This document shows positions 10,941 through 22,344 of a stretch of DNA of 64,000 bases, one piece after another (position 1 is the first letter of the stretch; each line of letters opens with the position of its first letter). Where the stretch lies: the NCBI RefSeq assembly GCF_011386835.1, contig NC_088795.1, positions 103,538,434 to 103,602,433 of the forward strand. Reading direction: 5' to 3'. The position numbers were made by a program, and so were the translations under genes. The DNA is from Chrysemys picta bellii (lineage: Eukaryota; Chordata; Testudines; Emydidae). A model generated the notes under the pieces. It made no database searches and had not been told where the DNA came from. It saw nothing but the letters and a program-made list of their open reading frames with translations.

Positions 10941-12854
10941 GAAATGAAAGTAAACATAAGAAAGCAAAATGTCAACTAGAGATGTGAAAGTAAAAAGCTC
11001 CCACTATTTCACCTACTTATGCTGTCCAGTTTACTCTGATATTTAACAGATCAACTGCCTGCCATTATTATCATACAGAACACATTGGTTCTTCCTAAAT
11101 TTCTTTAGCTTCAGGGAAGTTACCATAGCTAGTCTGGCACACATAATTAAAGGCAATAGAGGAGGCCATTAAAGGCACAATAATATTCTAAGGTTTCTCT
11201 GTCTCATCCCTTATGGAAAAGTCATACAGAATTTAGTAGGAATAAAACAAATAATAGGGTTACACAGGAACCACCTTAAAAACCTAGAGAATTTAAAAAA
11301 TAATGTTAATTTTCCTATATTTTTAACCATTGTATCAAATTAATGTATGCACATTAGGTATTGCTGTGCACATTATGGGAATAAGCAAATGATGTGACTA
11401 CAGCGGCTAGATAACTAGTGACTACTGTTTTTCTTATTTCTTGGCAAAAGTATACATATAATAAATATGGGTCAGACCCTCAGCTGGTGTAAATTGGCCT
11501 TGCTTTAATGAAGTGGATTGGTACCACAAAATATATCAGAATCAAATATGTTTAAGATAATTTTTTTTTTCTTTTAGGGCTCAGTCTTGCAATTTGCACT
11601 TGCAGAATACCATTCATGCATTCTTAATAGCAGAATTGGGGCTTGAGGTTAGAACTATCTGTTGGTGCTTTTAAAAATATAGACTGAGAATAAATTCACC
11701 CTTCCCCACCCCTTCCCCACCCCTTTCTCTGGTATGTTTTGGAATAAAAAAACCTTTTTTTAGCTGCCTTAAATTCCCATATTGATTTATATATAATCTC
11801 ATATTTCATATTCATAAGAATTTTATTTTCACAACACTTCTGGCACTTGTAAAATTTTATATCTCCTGGTGTCTTCTAGTCTCAATTCGTAACATATCCT
11901 TCAGCCATACTATTCATAAGAAAACAAATAGCAGAAAGGCTTGGAAGCTCAATATTTAGTTTTCCAGGGGCTGGTCACATGAGCCTACTAGTGGGGTGAA
12001 CGGTTTGCTGCAGCTTTAACCTTCACATGCCAACAAGAGAAAAATAAAATTTCAATCTACAACTGGGGAAAAAAACATAGTGGTACAGATAATTACTAAT
12101 TACTGTCAGATGCACTTTGACAATAGTGCCTTGAAGGGTGAAACAAAACAAAACAAAGAACAAGCCTGGCTTTGGAATATGATCTTGGATTGCCTTCTAT
12201 GCTGGAATAATATATTATGGACAGGTTTAGAGACTCTGACTCAAATGCAAATGAAGAATGGGATTTTTTCCCTCTTGTATTAGCATAAATATGCTTCACT
12301 CCAGCTTCAACAAGCTGTTTGGCACAAATATAAACTATAAAAAACAAACCATATGATGAAAGCCTAGAGTTTAAAATGTCATACTGATCCATAAGACTAC
12401 ACAAAGCATCAGAGGATATAATTTGTGGAACAAACATGCCCTTACAGAGGGTGAATTATTATTTTATTTTCTTTATTCCTGTTTCCAATGAATAATTAAC
12501 TTATTAATTAATAAATAAGGTATTAGGTATCTTTGTCATGACATTAAAACCAGCCAAATCCATACAAAAATAAATGATTCAAACCCATTCCAGCAGCCCA
12601 GGCCAACCATATAGCCCAGATTAACATAAAGCCATGAATATTAAAGAATGAAGATACCTCAGCAGTCCAATACTCATTTTACTCCTCTATCTCCTAAAGC
12701 CTAAGAACATAAATGCCCTGGAGGCCAATGTGCTGACGTAGTGATATCTGTCTGAGTGTGCAGGGAGCCTGTAACAATAGTTCTGAAGTGCCATTTATCC
12801 CATTTATTTCAAAGAATACTAATTAGGATATCAAGGATGATCATTAACAATGCT
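10941..12854. other. Intergenic DNA, no gene seen
   Basis: AT-rich. A short 11-bp tandem (ccttccccacc) occurs near 11700-11725. Around 11465-11525 there is a weak copy of the dispersed palindromic repeat family. Confidence 0.5.
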
Positions 12855-14855
12855 GACCAGTAAAGTAGTTCATTGCTCAGCAAAGAATGCAAGAAAGGAG
12901 AGGAAGCATATTATAAACTCAAAAGGTAATAACAATTTTTTTTTAAGTACATCAGAAGTAGAAAGCCTGCTAAACAACCAGTGGGGTCCCTGGATGATTG
13001 AGATACAAAAGGAGCACTTAAAAACTATAAAGTCATTGCAGAGAAACAAAATTAATTCTTTGCTTCAGTCTTCAGGGCTGAGGATTTTAGGGAGATTCCC
13101 AAACCTGAGCCGTCCTTTGTAGGTGACAAATCTGAGGAATTGTCACAGATTGAAGTGTTAGAGGAGGTTTTGGAATTAATTGATAAACTTAACAGTAACA
13201 AGTAACTGAGACCAGATGGCATTCACCCAAGAGTTCTGAAAGAACTCAAATGTGAAATTGCAGAACTATTAACTATGGTTTGTAACCTGTCCTTTAAACC
13301 TGCTTCTGTGCCCAGTGACTGGAAGATAGCTAATGAAACACCAATATTTAAAAAGGGCTTTAGAGGTGATCCCGGCAATTACAGACCGGTAAGTCTAATG
13401 TCAGTACCGGGCAAATTAGTAGAAATAATAGTAAAGAATAAAATTGTCAGACACACAGAAGAACATAAATTGTTGGGCAAAAGTCAACATGGTTTCTGTA
13501 AAGGGAAATCATGTCTTACTAATCTAGTAGAGTTCTTTGAAGGGGTCAACAAACATGTTGACAAGGGGGATCCAGTGGACATAGTGTACTTAGATTTCCA
13601 GAAAGCCTTTGACAAGGTCCTTCACCAAAGGCTCTTATGTAAATTAAGTTGTCATGGGATAAGAGGGAAGATCCTTTCATTGATTGAGAACTGGTTAAAA
13701 GACAGGGAACAAAGGGTAGGAATAAATGGTAAATTTTCAGAATGGAGAGGGGTAAATAGTGGTGTTCCCCAAGGGTCAGTCCTAGGACCAATCCTATTCA
13801 ACTTATTCATAAATGATATGGAGAAAGGGGTAAACGGTGAGGTGGCAAAGTTTGCAGATGATATTAAACGGCTCAAGATCGTTAAGACCAAAGCAAACTG
13901 TGAAGAACTTCAAAGAGATCTCACAAAACTAGTGATTGGGCAACAAAATGGCAAATGAAATTTAATGTGGATAAATGTAAAGTAATGGACATTGGAAAAA
14001 ATAACCCCAACTATACATACAATATGGTGGGGGCTAATTTAGCTACAACTAATCAGGAAAGAGATCTTGGAGTAATCATGGATAGTTCTCTGAAGACGTC
14101 TACACAGTGTGCAGCGGCAGTCAAAAAAGCAAACAGGATGTTAGGAATCATTAAAAAAGGGATAGAGAATAAGACAGAGAATATCTTATTGCCCTTATAT
14201 ACATCCATGGTATGCCCACATCTTGAATACTGCATATGGATGTGGTCTCCTCATCTCAAAAAAGATATACTGACATTAGGAAAGGTTCAGAGAGGGCAAC
14301 TAAAATGATTAGGGGTTTAGAAAGAGTTTCATATGAGGAGAGATTAAAGAGACTAGGACTTTTCAGCTTGGAAAAGAGGAGACTAAGGGGGATATGATAG
14401 AGGTATATAAAATCATGAGCGGTGTGGATAAAGTGAATAAGGAAAGGTTATTTACTTGTTCCCATAATATAAGAATTAGGGACCACCAAATAAAATTAAT
14501 GGGCAGCGGGTTTAAAAAACTATAAAAGGAAGTTCTTCACACAGCGCACAGTCAACGTGTGGATCTCCTTGCCTGAGGAGGTTGTGAAGGCTAGGACTAT
14601 AACAGGGTTTAAAAGAGAACTAGATAAATTCATGGAGGTTAAGTCCATTAATGGCTATTAGCCAGGATGGGTAAGGAACGGTGTCCCTAGCCTCTGTTTG
14701 TCAGAGGGTGGAGATGGATGGCAGGAGAGAGATCACTTGATCATTACCTGTTAGGTTCACTCTCTCTGGGGCACCTAGCATTGGCCACTGTTGGCAGACA
14801 GGATACTGGATTGGATGGGCCTTTGGTCTGACCCAGTATGGCCATTCTTATGTTG
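12855..14855 (+). mobile_element. CR1 LINE, 5'-truncated, RT and 3' end present
   Basis: About 2 kb of a CR1 LINE in plus orientation. It covers the region upstream of the reverse transcriptase, the transcriptase itself, the C-terminal part of ORF2 and a 3' untranslated region ending 'ctgacccagtatggccattc' and 'ttatgttgttatt'. The left end falls inside coding sequence, as expected of incomplete reverse transcription. It is the best preserved CR1 in the window. Confidence 0.93.
12910..14661 (+). pseudogene. CR1 ORF2 remnant (reverse transcriptase)
   Basis: The coding region would copy CR1 RNA into DNA at a nicked target site. Motifs appear in order: NYRPVSLMSVPGKLVE, QHGFCKGKSCLTNLVEFF, DIVYLDFQKAFDKVLHQRLL (motif A Asp), GVPQGSVLGPILFNLFIND (motif B) and KFADDI (catalytic Asp pair near 13851-13862). 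One in-frame stop lies before DGIHPRVLKEL (near 13204). A frameshift near 13955 moves the continuation (NVDKCKVMDIGKNN..., 13955-14308) to another frame. A second frameshift near 14305 precedes the terminal [17 protein letters not shown] part, which carries further stops. The endonuclease domain is missing through 5' truncation. Catalytic residues survive, but the protein cannot be made intact. Confidence 0.9.
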
Positions 14856-17800
14856 TTATTTTGAAGATTTCTACCTCTTTCCCACAATGGAAAGATGTGT
14901 AGGTAGGATTTCCGGGATTGTTATGACTGGTTTCATTTTCCTAAAGTTTGGGAAGCCCACAACAAGGGAAGAACAGCATGACATCATCCTGAATCTGGGA
15001 TCAAAACAGTGAGTTTGGGAAGGATAAAGGAGAGAAAAGAAGCCATCTTGGCATACATCACTGGACAGACACAAGAGGTCAGAGCTCTTACAATCTGAGA
15101 AAGATGGGTTTTTCAACCTGCAGTTAGATCCATGCAGAGAGGCCCTTGTGCTCGGGTGGATTTATGTTGATGGAGATCAATGGGGTGCAAGAGCCTGCCT
15201 AGCTGAGCTAATTGCAGGATCAAGGCATACATGTCATGTGAGTTATCCAAGAGGTGCACTGGAGGACTCTGTTATGTAAATTTGAGAAATTCTAATTTAC
15301 TTTATAAATCCATTTAAAAAAAGAATAAACACCAAGAGGATCATTTTACAATCAAATTCCTCAAGGAATCTATGTTTTTGATCAAATAATGCTTCTGCAG
15401 CAGGTGTTGTTCAGGTTTAAAATAAAATAATAATAAAAAGCTTGACAGTGCTGATATAGATTTTTCTAGTTGTTCCTGGTGGCACCGCTGGATACTTGTC
15501 AACTGACACCGTTTAAATAGTTCTCTTTACTTCTGGCAGTTTTTGACAAAGTGGAAACACCAGCAGGAGTTGGAGTGGCACTGATTGTTGTGTGTTTGCT
15601 TTGCATTTCACTTTTCTGCATTTTTAGTTGCTCAGTAAGATCTAATAGAGAAAGAGGGGACTGTCAAGTTGAAAAGCAAAAGAGCAATAAAAACAATAGA
15701 AGGATTTATTTTTCTATGGGGAGGCTCTGATGCAGATGCCTACTGTCAGAGATTGCAGCCTTGAGCTATTTGAGATACAGTGCTCCAAAAGAAACAAGGA
15801 CAATGTTTACCATTTAAATGGGCTGTGGCCTCTGAGAAGACTCCACCACCCACCTTCCTTTATGGTGGTAATATATTGGCCAGAAGAAAGATATCAAGAA
15901 ATAACTTATGATCATTCACAGCAGCTGAAATATTAAAGGCCAGCTTTTGCCACCAGTGAAGCTTTTTAGAAGAAGGAGATGGGTTAAGCAGTCACATCAA
16001 CTCTGTGTCACCAGCCTTTCAGTTTTTCCAGGTGGCTGCCAGGTGACAAATGGAAATGGGACCCCTTTTGTCACTCCCTGAAAGGCAGAGCACAACATTG
16101 TTACTATAATATAGTCATACTTCCAACGATATCCTAAAGCTGAAGCAAAGCATACAGATATTCTTATACCATCTCTCGTGTTAAAATATATTTTTTTCTG
16201 ATATACATTAGTTGACAGCCTGACTCCGACTCAATCAACTGTTTCAATTCTGTACTATCAAGAGACAGCAGTTCCTTTAACAATGGGGAACTATATGAAT
16301 GATCTCAGAACAGACCTTTCCTGCTCCGGTATATTTTCTTCCTCCTTGTTTGGATCAGTTTGTCCTGATCCTGCACTGGATTCAGTAGTGTAGACCTGTG
16401 CTAAGTTACATTTATGGTCTGTCCTACTAGATTACAATGCAAAATCAGGGCGTACATTTGCAAGGAGTTCTATATAAACCCATTTTATGTAATGAACAAT
16501 GGTAGCTTCACTTTATTCTGATGAATAACGAAGTCATCCATATTCAAATTATTGCAGCACCATTTGTTTCAACTCTAATTAAGACTGACATTTTATAAAC
16601 ATAAACCACAAGCACAAGTGCTCTTTGGACACTGTCTATGTACATCTGCAGGCTTCCATAGAACAGAACCAGAGGGTTATGAAAACCACAAAAAGAACTG
16701 AACTTGAATATACAGAAAAACACAAATAGAATCCTGTATGCCAGTTGGGTGTGTGTGTGTGTGGGGGGAGAACTATTTTCCACACTGGTTAATATTCAGT
16801 AGTTTTGCCTGAAATTAAAAGAGCATGATGTTTATCAACATGTAATGGTGTTTCTTCATTACATTGATTTTTATTATGGGTTCTAACAATTTGAAATAAT
16901 TATAACAGAAACAACAGAACTGGATTTCTGATTATTCATTGTTTGTAGCATCTGTAGAAAATATGTTGGCATGACATCAACAGCTAACATGCTTTATTTA
17001 AAATTAAGGGAAAATAGTTGCTAATTATAAACATTGTCTATAATGGAGCTTTGTAGTTTATATAATTACATTTTGTGAAAGAAAGGATGCAAGCTTGGTC
17101 TGACTTCATTTTTCTATTATAAAGGATTTGACTGTCTTCATCCCGTGGTACCAGCTGCACTGTGTTTTGTATGAGATCACTGTGCTTAATTTCAATAGCC
17201 TGTGGAGAGAGTTTACTTTTTAAGTGCTGTCTCTTGCAGATGCCAAGGGAAGGATAATTTTGGTCTCTGTTATCACATGTAGAAAGCTAGTCCTGTTCAG
17301 AAACTTTGCTTCATGCGGTACTTCCGGACTAATGCTACATCACAAATCCCAGTTTTAAGTCAAAATAAATGTTAAGTCAGGCTGCTTCCTATAAGGATTC
17401 TCAGAAAGTACTTAGAATTATTAAACGTGTACATTACTATTCTCATGAGTGCATTGAAACTCTTATTTTAAAATAAAAAGGTGTGTGCACAGAGTTTTAA
17501 AACAAGAGACTAATATAAAATGAAAATGGCTTCAAAGTGTGAGATCAGCCATTTAGAAATTGAGCTAAACTAAACTCTAAGATCCAAATAACCTTGAACT
17601 TTGGAGAAATTTAGATTAGGAACTTCTGCAAAAAATAAAAAAGGGCAAATTCTGTTCTTCCACCATAGTTTGCTATCTTTAAATCTTAATGCTATTGAGT
17701 AAAATCTTCAGGGTTAGACCCATAAAGACATTCCTTCCATCAAAGTATAATAAAATAATGTTTTTGAACAAAGCAGATAAAGAGAAATCTAAGGGCTTGA

Positions 17801-19250
17801 TCCAGTTCCCATCAAAATGAACGAGAGTTTACAATAGTTTTGAATGGGAGCAAGATTTGTCCCTGTGCTTTAAAGCTAAGGTTTATAAATCCACTTGGGT
17901 GATCAGAATACACAGTTCTCATTAAAATTCAACCCAAATTCCTTAGGCAAATTTGAGAACCTCAGCCTTAAACTTAAAGACAATTGATTAGTGACTGGAT
18001 GATTTCCAAGAGTGGAAACAATTGCCAACCTCTATAGGTGTTCAATATGCAAATTCACTGAGCTTGATTTGAATAATATTGACACAAAATATATGGGTGG
18101 ATTCCTTTCTCAGACCCTATAAATGGGCATTTGCTGGAGAACATTCACGACTTTTTAAGATCTCCATTCTAAGATGGTTTCTGGACTGCATTGAGGGCAA
18201 CCAATGCTACTCTGCAACGTGTTGTGCAATATATGTGAAAAGTGCCTGATAATGGAAACAAACAGGGATGGAGTAAGAAAGTAAGAGCAATGGAAGACAT
18301 CAGATTCTATTCAATCATATTGTCTGTATCAGTGGGCAAAACAGAAGTGTAGTAAATAGCAAAAAATAATATACGCTATTAATAGTAATAATTAAGACTG
18401 TATGTGGAACAGACTATAATCACAAAATTATTGTGTGAAAGAGATTACATTTGTCCATGCAGCAGCATTGTCATGAGACAAAATGTATCCTGAAATAGAG
18501 GAATAATAAGAACATTTAAAAGAAACAAACAAATAAAACCAATGTTAATCCTTTAAGAAAGGATTAGAAAGTAAAACTAGCAAGGCAGACCCTGTCATTT
18601 CTTCATGCAAGCCTTTAATCACATTATAATGCAGCTGAATGTAGCTTGGTTTGGCGATTATTTAATTATAATTAAACACTTCCAACACATATGTACTGGT
18701 GATGTTTTCCCCACTGTGAACAGTCAGCCCTGGTGTATGTGTCTAATGATATTTTTGGACTGAAACTGTTGGACAGTGGCCCTGCAAATATCCTCCGTTT
18801 GATGGTTAACATTTGAGAAAACAGATTGCAAGGAAAGTGAACGCTAATTCTTTTTTACCTCAAATAGACATATAAGTCCCAACAAGACAGAGCCAGATTT
18901 CTACTGAATCAACCTGGGATGTAAATTCATCACCAAGACATTCTCTGTAAATAAAGAAAAAAAGTGTCCCTAGCATTTAAAAAGGATGATTAAATTTAAC
19001 TGCAAATCTCAACATTTTAACTATATGTTGTCCTATATTGAATTTACACATCAGAAAAAAGATCTACATTAAACAATATTTAGCTAGCCTCTTTAAACTC
19101 ATATTCATGTACTATTTCTCAAATAATCCAGTAATACAATAAAAATATATAGCAGCATTTACTTTTACAAAATAAATTCCCTTCTCTCTAAGGAGCAGAA
19201 TTTGGTACCCTTACTCTAAAAGTAGCCCCTTTGTTTTCAGTGTTATAATT
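14856..19250. other. Intergenic DNA, 4.4 kb without recognised features
   Basis: AT-rich, low-repeat sequence. Only a short (GT)n tract at about 16748-16763 stands out. It holds no ORF over 82 codons with a recognisable domain. Being free of young repeats it is the most 'unique' stretch of the window, but nothing marks an exon. Confidence 0.5.
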
Positions 19251-19479
19251 TGTAGTATAAGTATAGTGCACAGGAATTTTGTAGTCTCCATTAAAATTAT
19301 TTGAAAACCCCTTCATGGCATTCACTGGGTGCTCTATTTAAAAATCCAGCCACAGCAGCAGTGTGTATATGTAACTAGGTCTTTTATGTTGATTATATTT
19401 AGTAAACATGGTTATTTGAACCCCACCATGCCCACAAGGTTTCTTTATACTATTATTGTTGTGTAAAGGGCAAATTACA
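19251..19479 (+). mobile_element. 5' LTR of a decayed Ty3/gypsy element
   Basis: Begins TGTAGTATAAG and ends AATTACA. It aligns along its length with the pieces at 20378-20498 and 22264-22344: 'agcagcagtgtgtatatgt', 'agtaaacatggttattt', 'ttgttgtgtaaagggcaaa' recur in the same order with substitutions. A primer-site-like sequence follows and gag-like coding comes next, which makes this the 5' copy. LTR divergence is high, so the insertion is old. The left boundary is uncertain by some tens of bases. Confidence 0.7.
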
Positions 19480-19486
19480 CAATGAT

Positions 19487-19500
19487 TGGTGACAAGCTTG
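19487..19500 (+). other. Probable primer binding site
   Basis: TGGTGACAAGCTTG starts seven bases after the end of the 5' LTR. The leading TGG is the usual start of a tRNA primer site in LTR retrotransposons. Confidence 0.5.
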
Positions 19501-19639
19501 TATCCTAAGCTAGAAATACTGTGTAATAGAGAGTGACTAGTGTAGAGCCCTAGTCTAGGGCCCTAGGACACTGCAGCCTTCAGCTACGAAGGCTGTGAGA
19601 AAACTGCTCATTTAGTAAAGAAAAGGGGGTTTAAAATGT

Positions 19640-20275
19640 ATGTCTGTCTCTCTGATAGCTCTGTAGATGACTGGCTGACTTATATTGAGAGACTGGAACA
19701 TTATATACTCGCTAGTGGTATAACCGAAGATAAAAAAAGTGGCTAACACATATCCCCCGCAGCATAGCTTAATGTGTCCTGTTAATAGGGTGACCAGATG
19801 TCCCGATTTTATAGAGACAGTCCCGATTTTTTGGTCTTTTTCTTATATACGCTCCTATTATCCCCCACCCCCGTCCCGATTTTTCACATTTGCTGTCTGG
19901 TCACCCTACCTGTTAAACCAGCAGACAAAACATTCCTGAGACATTGGAACATGTACAAAATCATGTATCCCCAAAACTACTGCTGATTGTAGAGCATTTC
20001 CGCTCTTATAAATGGAATTAAAAAGAAAATGAAATTATTTTTGAATATGTTGCTCAATTAAGGAAATTACAGAACATTTCCAGTTTAGAATGAGTTTAAA
20101 TGATGCATTAAGGGACTGGTTAGTGTGCAGTATGCAAAATAGAGGCAACCCAAGAATGGTTATTGACTGTAACTGATTTGACCCTAAATCTGGCACTAGA
20201 AATTGCTGAATCAATGGAGACAGCTACATCAGAAAGTAGAGACACTGTTACAGTTGCTGTTGTGATGCCCACAAG
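19640..20275 (+). pseudogene. Ty3/gypsy gag remnant, split by a MITE
   Basis: Frames read DDWLTYIERLEHYILASGI then TEDKK, the N-terminal capsid pattern of gypsy gag ('W..Y.eRleqyf.an.i'). After the MITE at 19786-19908, a 'LRDWLVCSMQN' piece and then 'LTLNLALEIAESMETATSES' follow, the usual C-terminal end of the gag capsid. Several frameshifts and stops interrupt it. The coding part stops near 20275, and about 100 bp later the 3' polypurine tract is reached, so protease, reverse transcriptase and integrase have been deleted. Confidence 0.75.
19786..19908. mobile_element. hAT MITE, 123 bp, perfect 8-bp TSD
   Basis: The terminal inverted repeat TAGGGTGACCAGA is perfect for 13 bp at both ends. 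The element is flanked by identical octamers CCTGTTAA (19778-19785 and 19909-19916), the 8-bp duplication typical of hAT. Inside, 'gtcccgatttt' occurs three times. It has no coding capacity and lies within the gypsy gag remnant, so it is younger than that element. Confidence 0.95.
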
Positions 20276-20362
20276 ACATTATTCACCTCTCATACTTAAT
20301 TCATACCATCTTGTATATTTAATGATAGTAATGTGCTTGTAATTTGTATGTGATTTTACATT

Positions 20363-20374
20363 AAAAGGAGAGGA
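20363..20374 (+). other. Polypurine tract of the gypsy element
   Basis: AAAAGGAGAGGA lies directly before the TGTAATG start of the 3' LTR, where plus-strand DNA synthesis is primed in LTR retrotransposons. Confidence 0.65.
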
Positions 20375-20498
20375 TTATGTAATGTACAGAATTTGGGTAG
20401 TATCCCTTTAATATTTTGTGAGCCCTTTAGTCCTGGATGCTTACTATGTTTTATGTTTCAGAAGCCAGAGCAGCAGTGTGTATATGTCACTAGACTTT

Positions 20499-20515
20499 AT
20501 ATATATATAACATTC

Positions 20516-20581
<66 letters not shown>

Positions 20582-20609
20582 CCCACATTCCAAAGTCTAG
20601 TATATATAT
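20499..20609. repeat. (TA)n/(AC)n compound microsatellite
   Basis: Alternating TA and AC runs grew inside the 3' LTR. The tract is bracketed by the inverted decamers actagacttt and aaagtctagt. Confidence 0.9.
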
Positions 20610-22223
20610 TAGGGCTGTTGATTAATCACAGTTAACTCATGCGATTAACTCAAAAAATAATTGTGATTAAAAAAAATAGAGATTAATCGCAGTTTTAATC
20701 GCACCATTAAACAATAAAATATCAATTGACATTTATTAAGTATTTTGGATGTTTTTCCTACATATAGATAGTTTTTGTGTTGTAATTGAAATAAAACTGT
20801 ATATTATTTTTATTACAAATATTTGCACTGTAAAAATGATAAAAGAAATAGTATTTTTTCTATTCACCTCATACAAGTACTGTAGCGCAATCTTTGTCAT
20901 GCAAGTGCAATTTACAAATATAGATTTTTTTGTTACATAACTGCACTCAAAAACAAAACAATGTAAATCTTCAGAGCCTGCAACTCCATTCAGTCCTACT
21001 TCTTGATCAGCCAATCGCTAAGAGAAACAAGTTTGTTTACATTTACAGGAGATAATGTTGCCATTTTCTTATGTACAATGTCACCAGAAAGTGAGAACAG
21101 GCATTTGCATGGCACTTTTGTAGCTGGCATTGCAAGGTATTTATGTACCAGATACGCTAAACATTCATATGCCCCTTCCTCGGCCACCATTCCAGAGGTC
21201 ATGCTTCTAGGATGATGATGCTCATTAAAAAAAAAAAAAAACAACGTTAATTAAATTTGTGACTAAACTCCTTTTGGAGAATTGTATGTCCTCAGCTCAG
21301 TTTTATCCACATTCTGCCTTATATTTCATGTTATAGCAGTCTCAGATGATGACCCAGCACATGTTGTTCATTTTTAGAACAGTTTCACTGCAGATTTAAC
21401 AAAACGCAAAGAAGGTACCAATGTGAGATTTCTAAAGACAGCTACAGTACTTGACCCAAGGTTTAAGAATCTGAAGTGCCTTCCAAAATCTGAGAGGGAT
21501 GAGGTGTGGAGCATGCTTTCAGAAGTCGTAAAACAGCAACACTCCAATTCGGAAACTACAGAACCTGAACCACCAAAAAAAGAAAGTCAACCTTCTGCTG
21601 GTGGCATCTGACTCAGATAATGAAAATGAACATGCACCAACATGCTTTGGATTGTAATCGAGCAGAACCCCATCATCAGCATGGACGTACGTCCTCAGGA
21701 ATGGTGGTTGAAGCATGAAGGGATATATGAATCTTTCGCACAGCTGGAACATAAATATCTTGAGACACGCATTCTCACTTTCAGGTGACATTGTAAACAA
21801 GAAGCGGGCAGCATTATGTCCTGCAAATGTAAACAAACTTGTTTGTCTGAGCGATTGGCTGAACAAGAAGTAGGACTGAGTGGACTTGCAGGCACTACAA
21901 TTTTACATTGTTTTATTTTTCAATGCAGTTTTTTTTACATAATTCTACATTTGTCAGTTCAAAAAATTCTATGATAAAGAGATTGCACTACAGTACTTGT
22001 AATGGGGGAATTGAAAAATACTATCTCTTTTTTTTTGCAGTGCAAATACTTGTAATCAAAAATTACAAGTGAGCACTGTACACTTTGTATTCTGTGTTGT
22101 AACTGAAATCAATATATTTGAAAATGTAGAAATCATCCAAAAATATTTTAATAAACAGTATTCTATTATTGTTTAATAATGCAATTAATCACAATTCATT
22201 GTTTTAATCACTAGATAGCCCTA
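20610..22223. mobile_element. Fold-back hAT element (1614 bp)
   Basis: Begins TAGGGCTGTTGATTAATC and ends with the inverted form (TAGGGCTATCTAGTGATTAA on the minus strand), the hAT terminus type. The flanks atatatat and atatatct could be the 8-bp duplication, but lie in a microsatellite. The two halves are inverted copies: the tail of a hAT transposase dimerisation region (SLSGDIVHKKMATLSPVNVN) is read on the minus strand at 20996-21244, and the related 'tgcaaatgtaaacaaacttg' DNA reappears on the plus strand near 21820-21845. A transposase piece, TVLDPRFKNLKCLPKSERD, lies between them on the plus strand (21423-21611). The zinc-finger BED and catalytic N-terminal parts are absent, so the element is non-autonomous. 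Confidence 0.85.
21423..21880 (+). pseudogene. hAT transposase C-terminal fragment
   Basis: The open frame 21423-21611 reads through LDPRFKNLKCLPKSERDEVW and an acidic/proline stretch, like the region before the dimerisation domain of ZBED-type hAT transposases. The frame is then lost, but 'EWWLKHEG.YESFAQLEHKY' continues near 21700-21760, and the last part, around 21790-21872, ends in the LSDWLNKK type terminus. Frameshifts and a deletion remove the catalytic core. It is a relic carried inside the fold-back element. Confidence 0.75.
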
Positions 22224-22224
22224 A

Positions 22225-22266
22225 TATATCTATATCTATATCTATATAGATATAGATATATATATA
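22225..22266. repeat. AT/GATA palindrome
   Basis: A perfect 30-bp palindrome of TATC/GATA units (22231-22260), extending to 22225-22266 with one mismatch pair, abuts the right end of the hAT element. Confidence 0.85.
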
Positions 22267-22344
22267 GTAAACATAGTTATTTAGACCCCAAAATGTCCAT
22301 ATGGTTTCTTTGACCTACTATTGTTGTGTAAAGAGCAAAAGACA

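Larger units (their letters stand above)
20378..22344 (+). mobile_element. 3' LTR of the gypsy element, interrupted
   Basis: The LTR matches the 5' copy in two pieces: 20378-20498 and about 22264-22344, ending AAAGACA. The gap is filled by a dinucleotide microsatellite and a 1.6-kb hAT element. Together with the 5' LTR, primer site, gag and polypurine tract it defines a provirus-like unit from 19251 to 22344. Confidence 0.7.

Noticed and set aside
20393..20635. 80-codon frame rich in His-Thr repeats
   Set aside because: It is the translation of the AC dinucleotide microsatellite.
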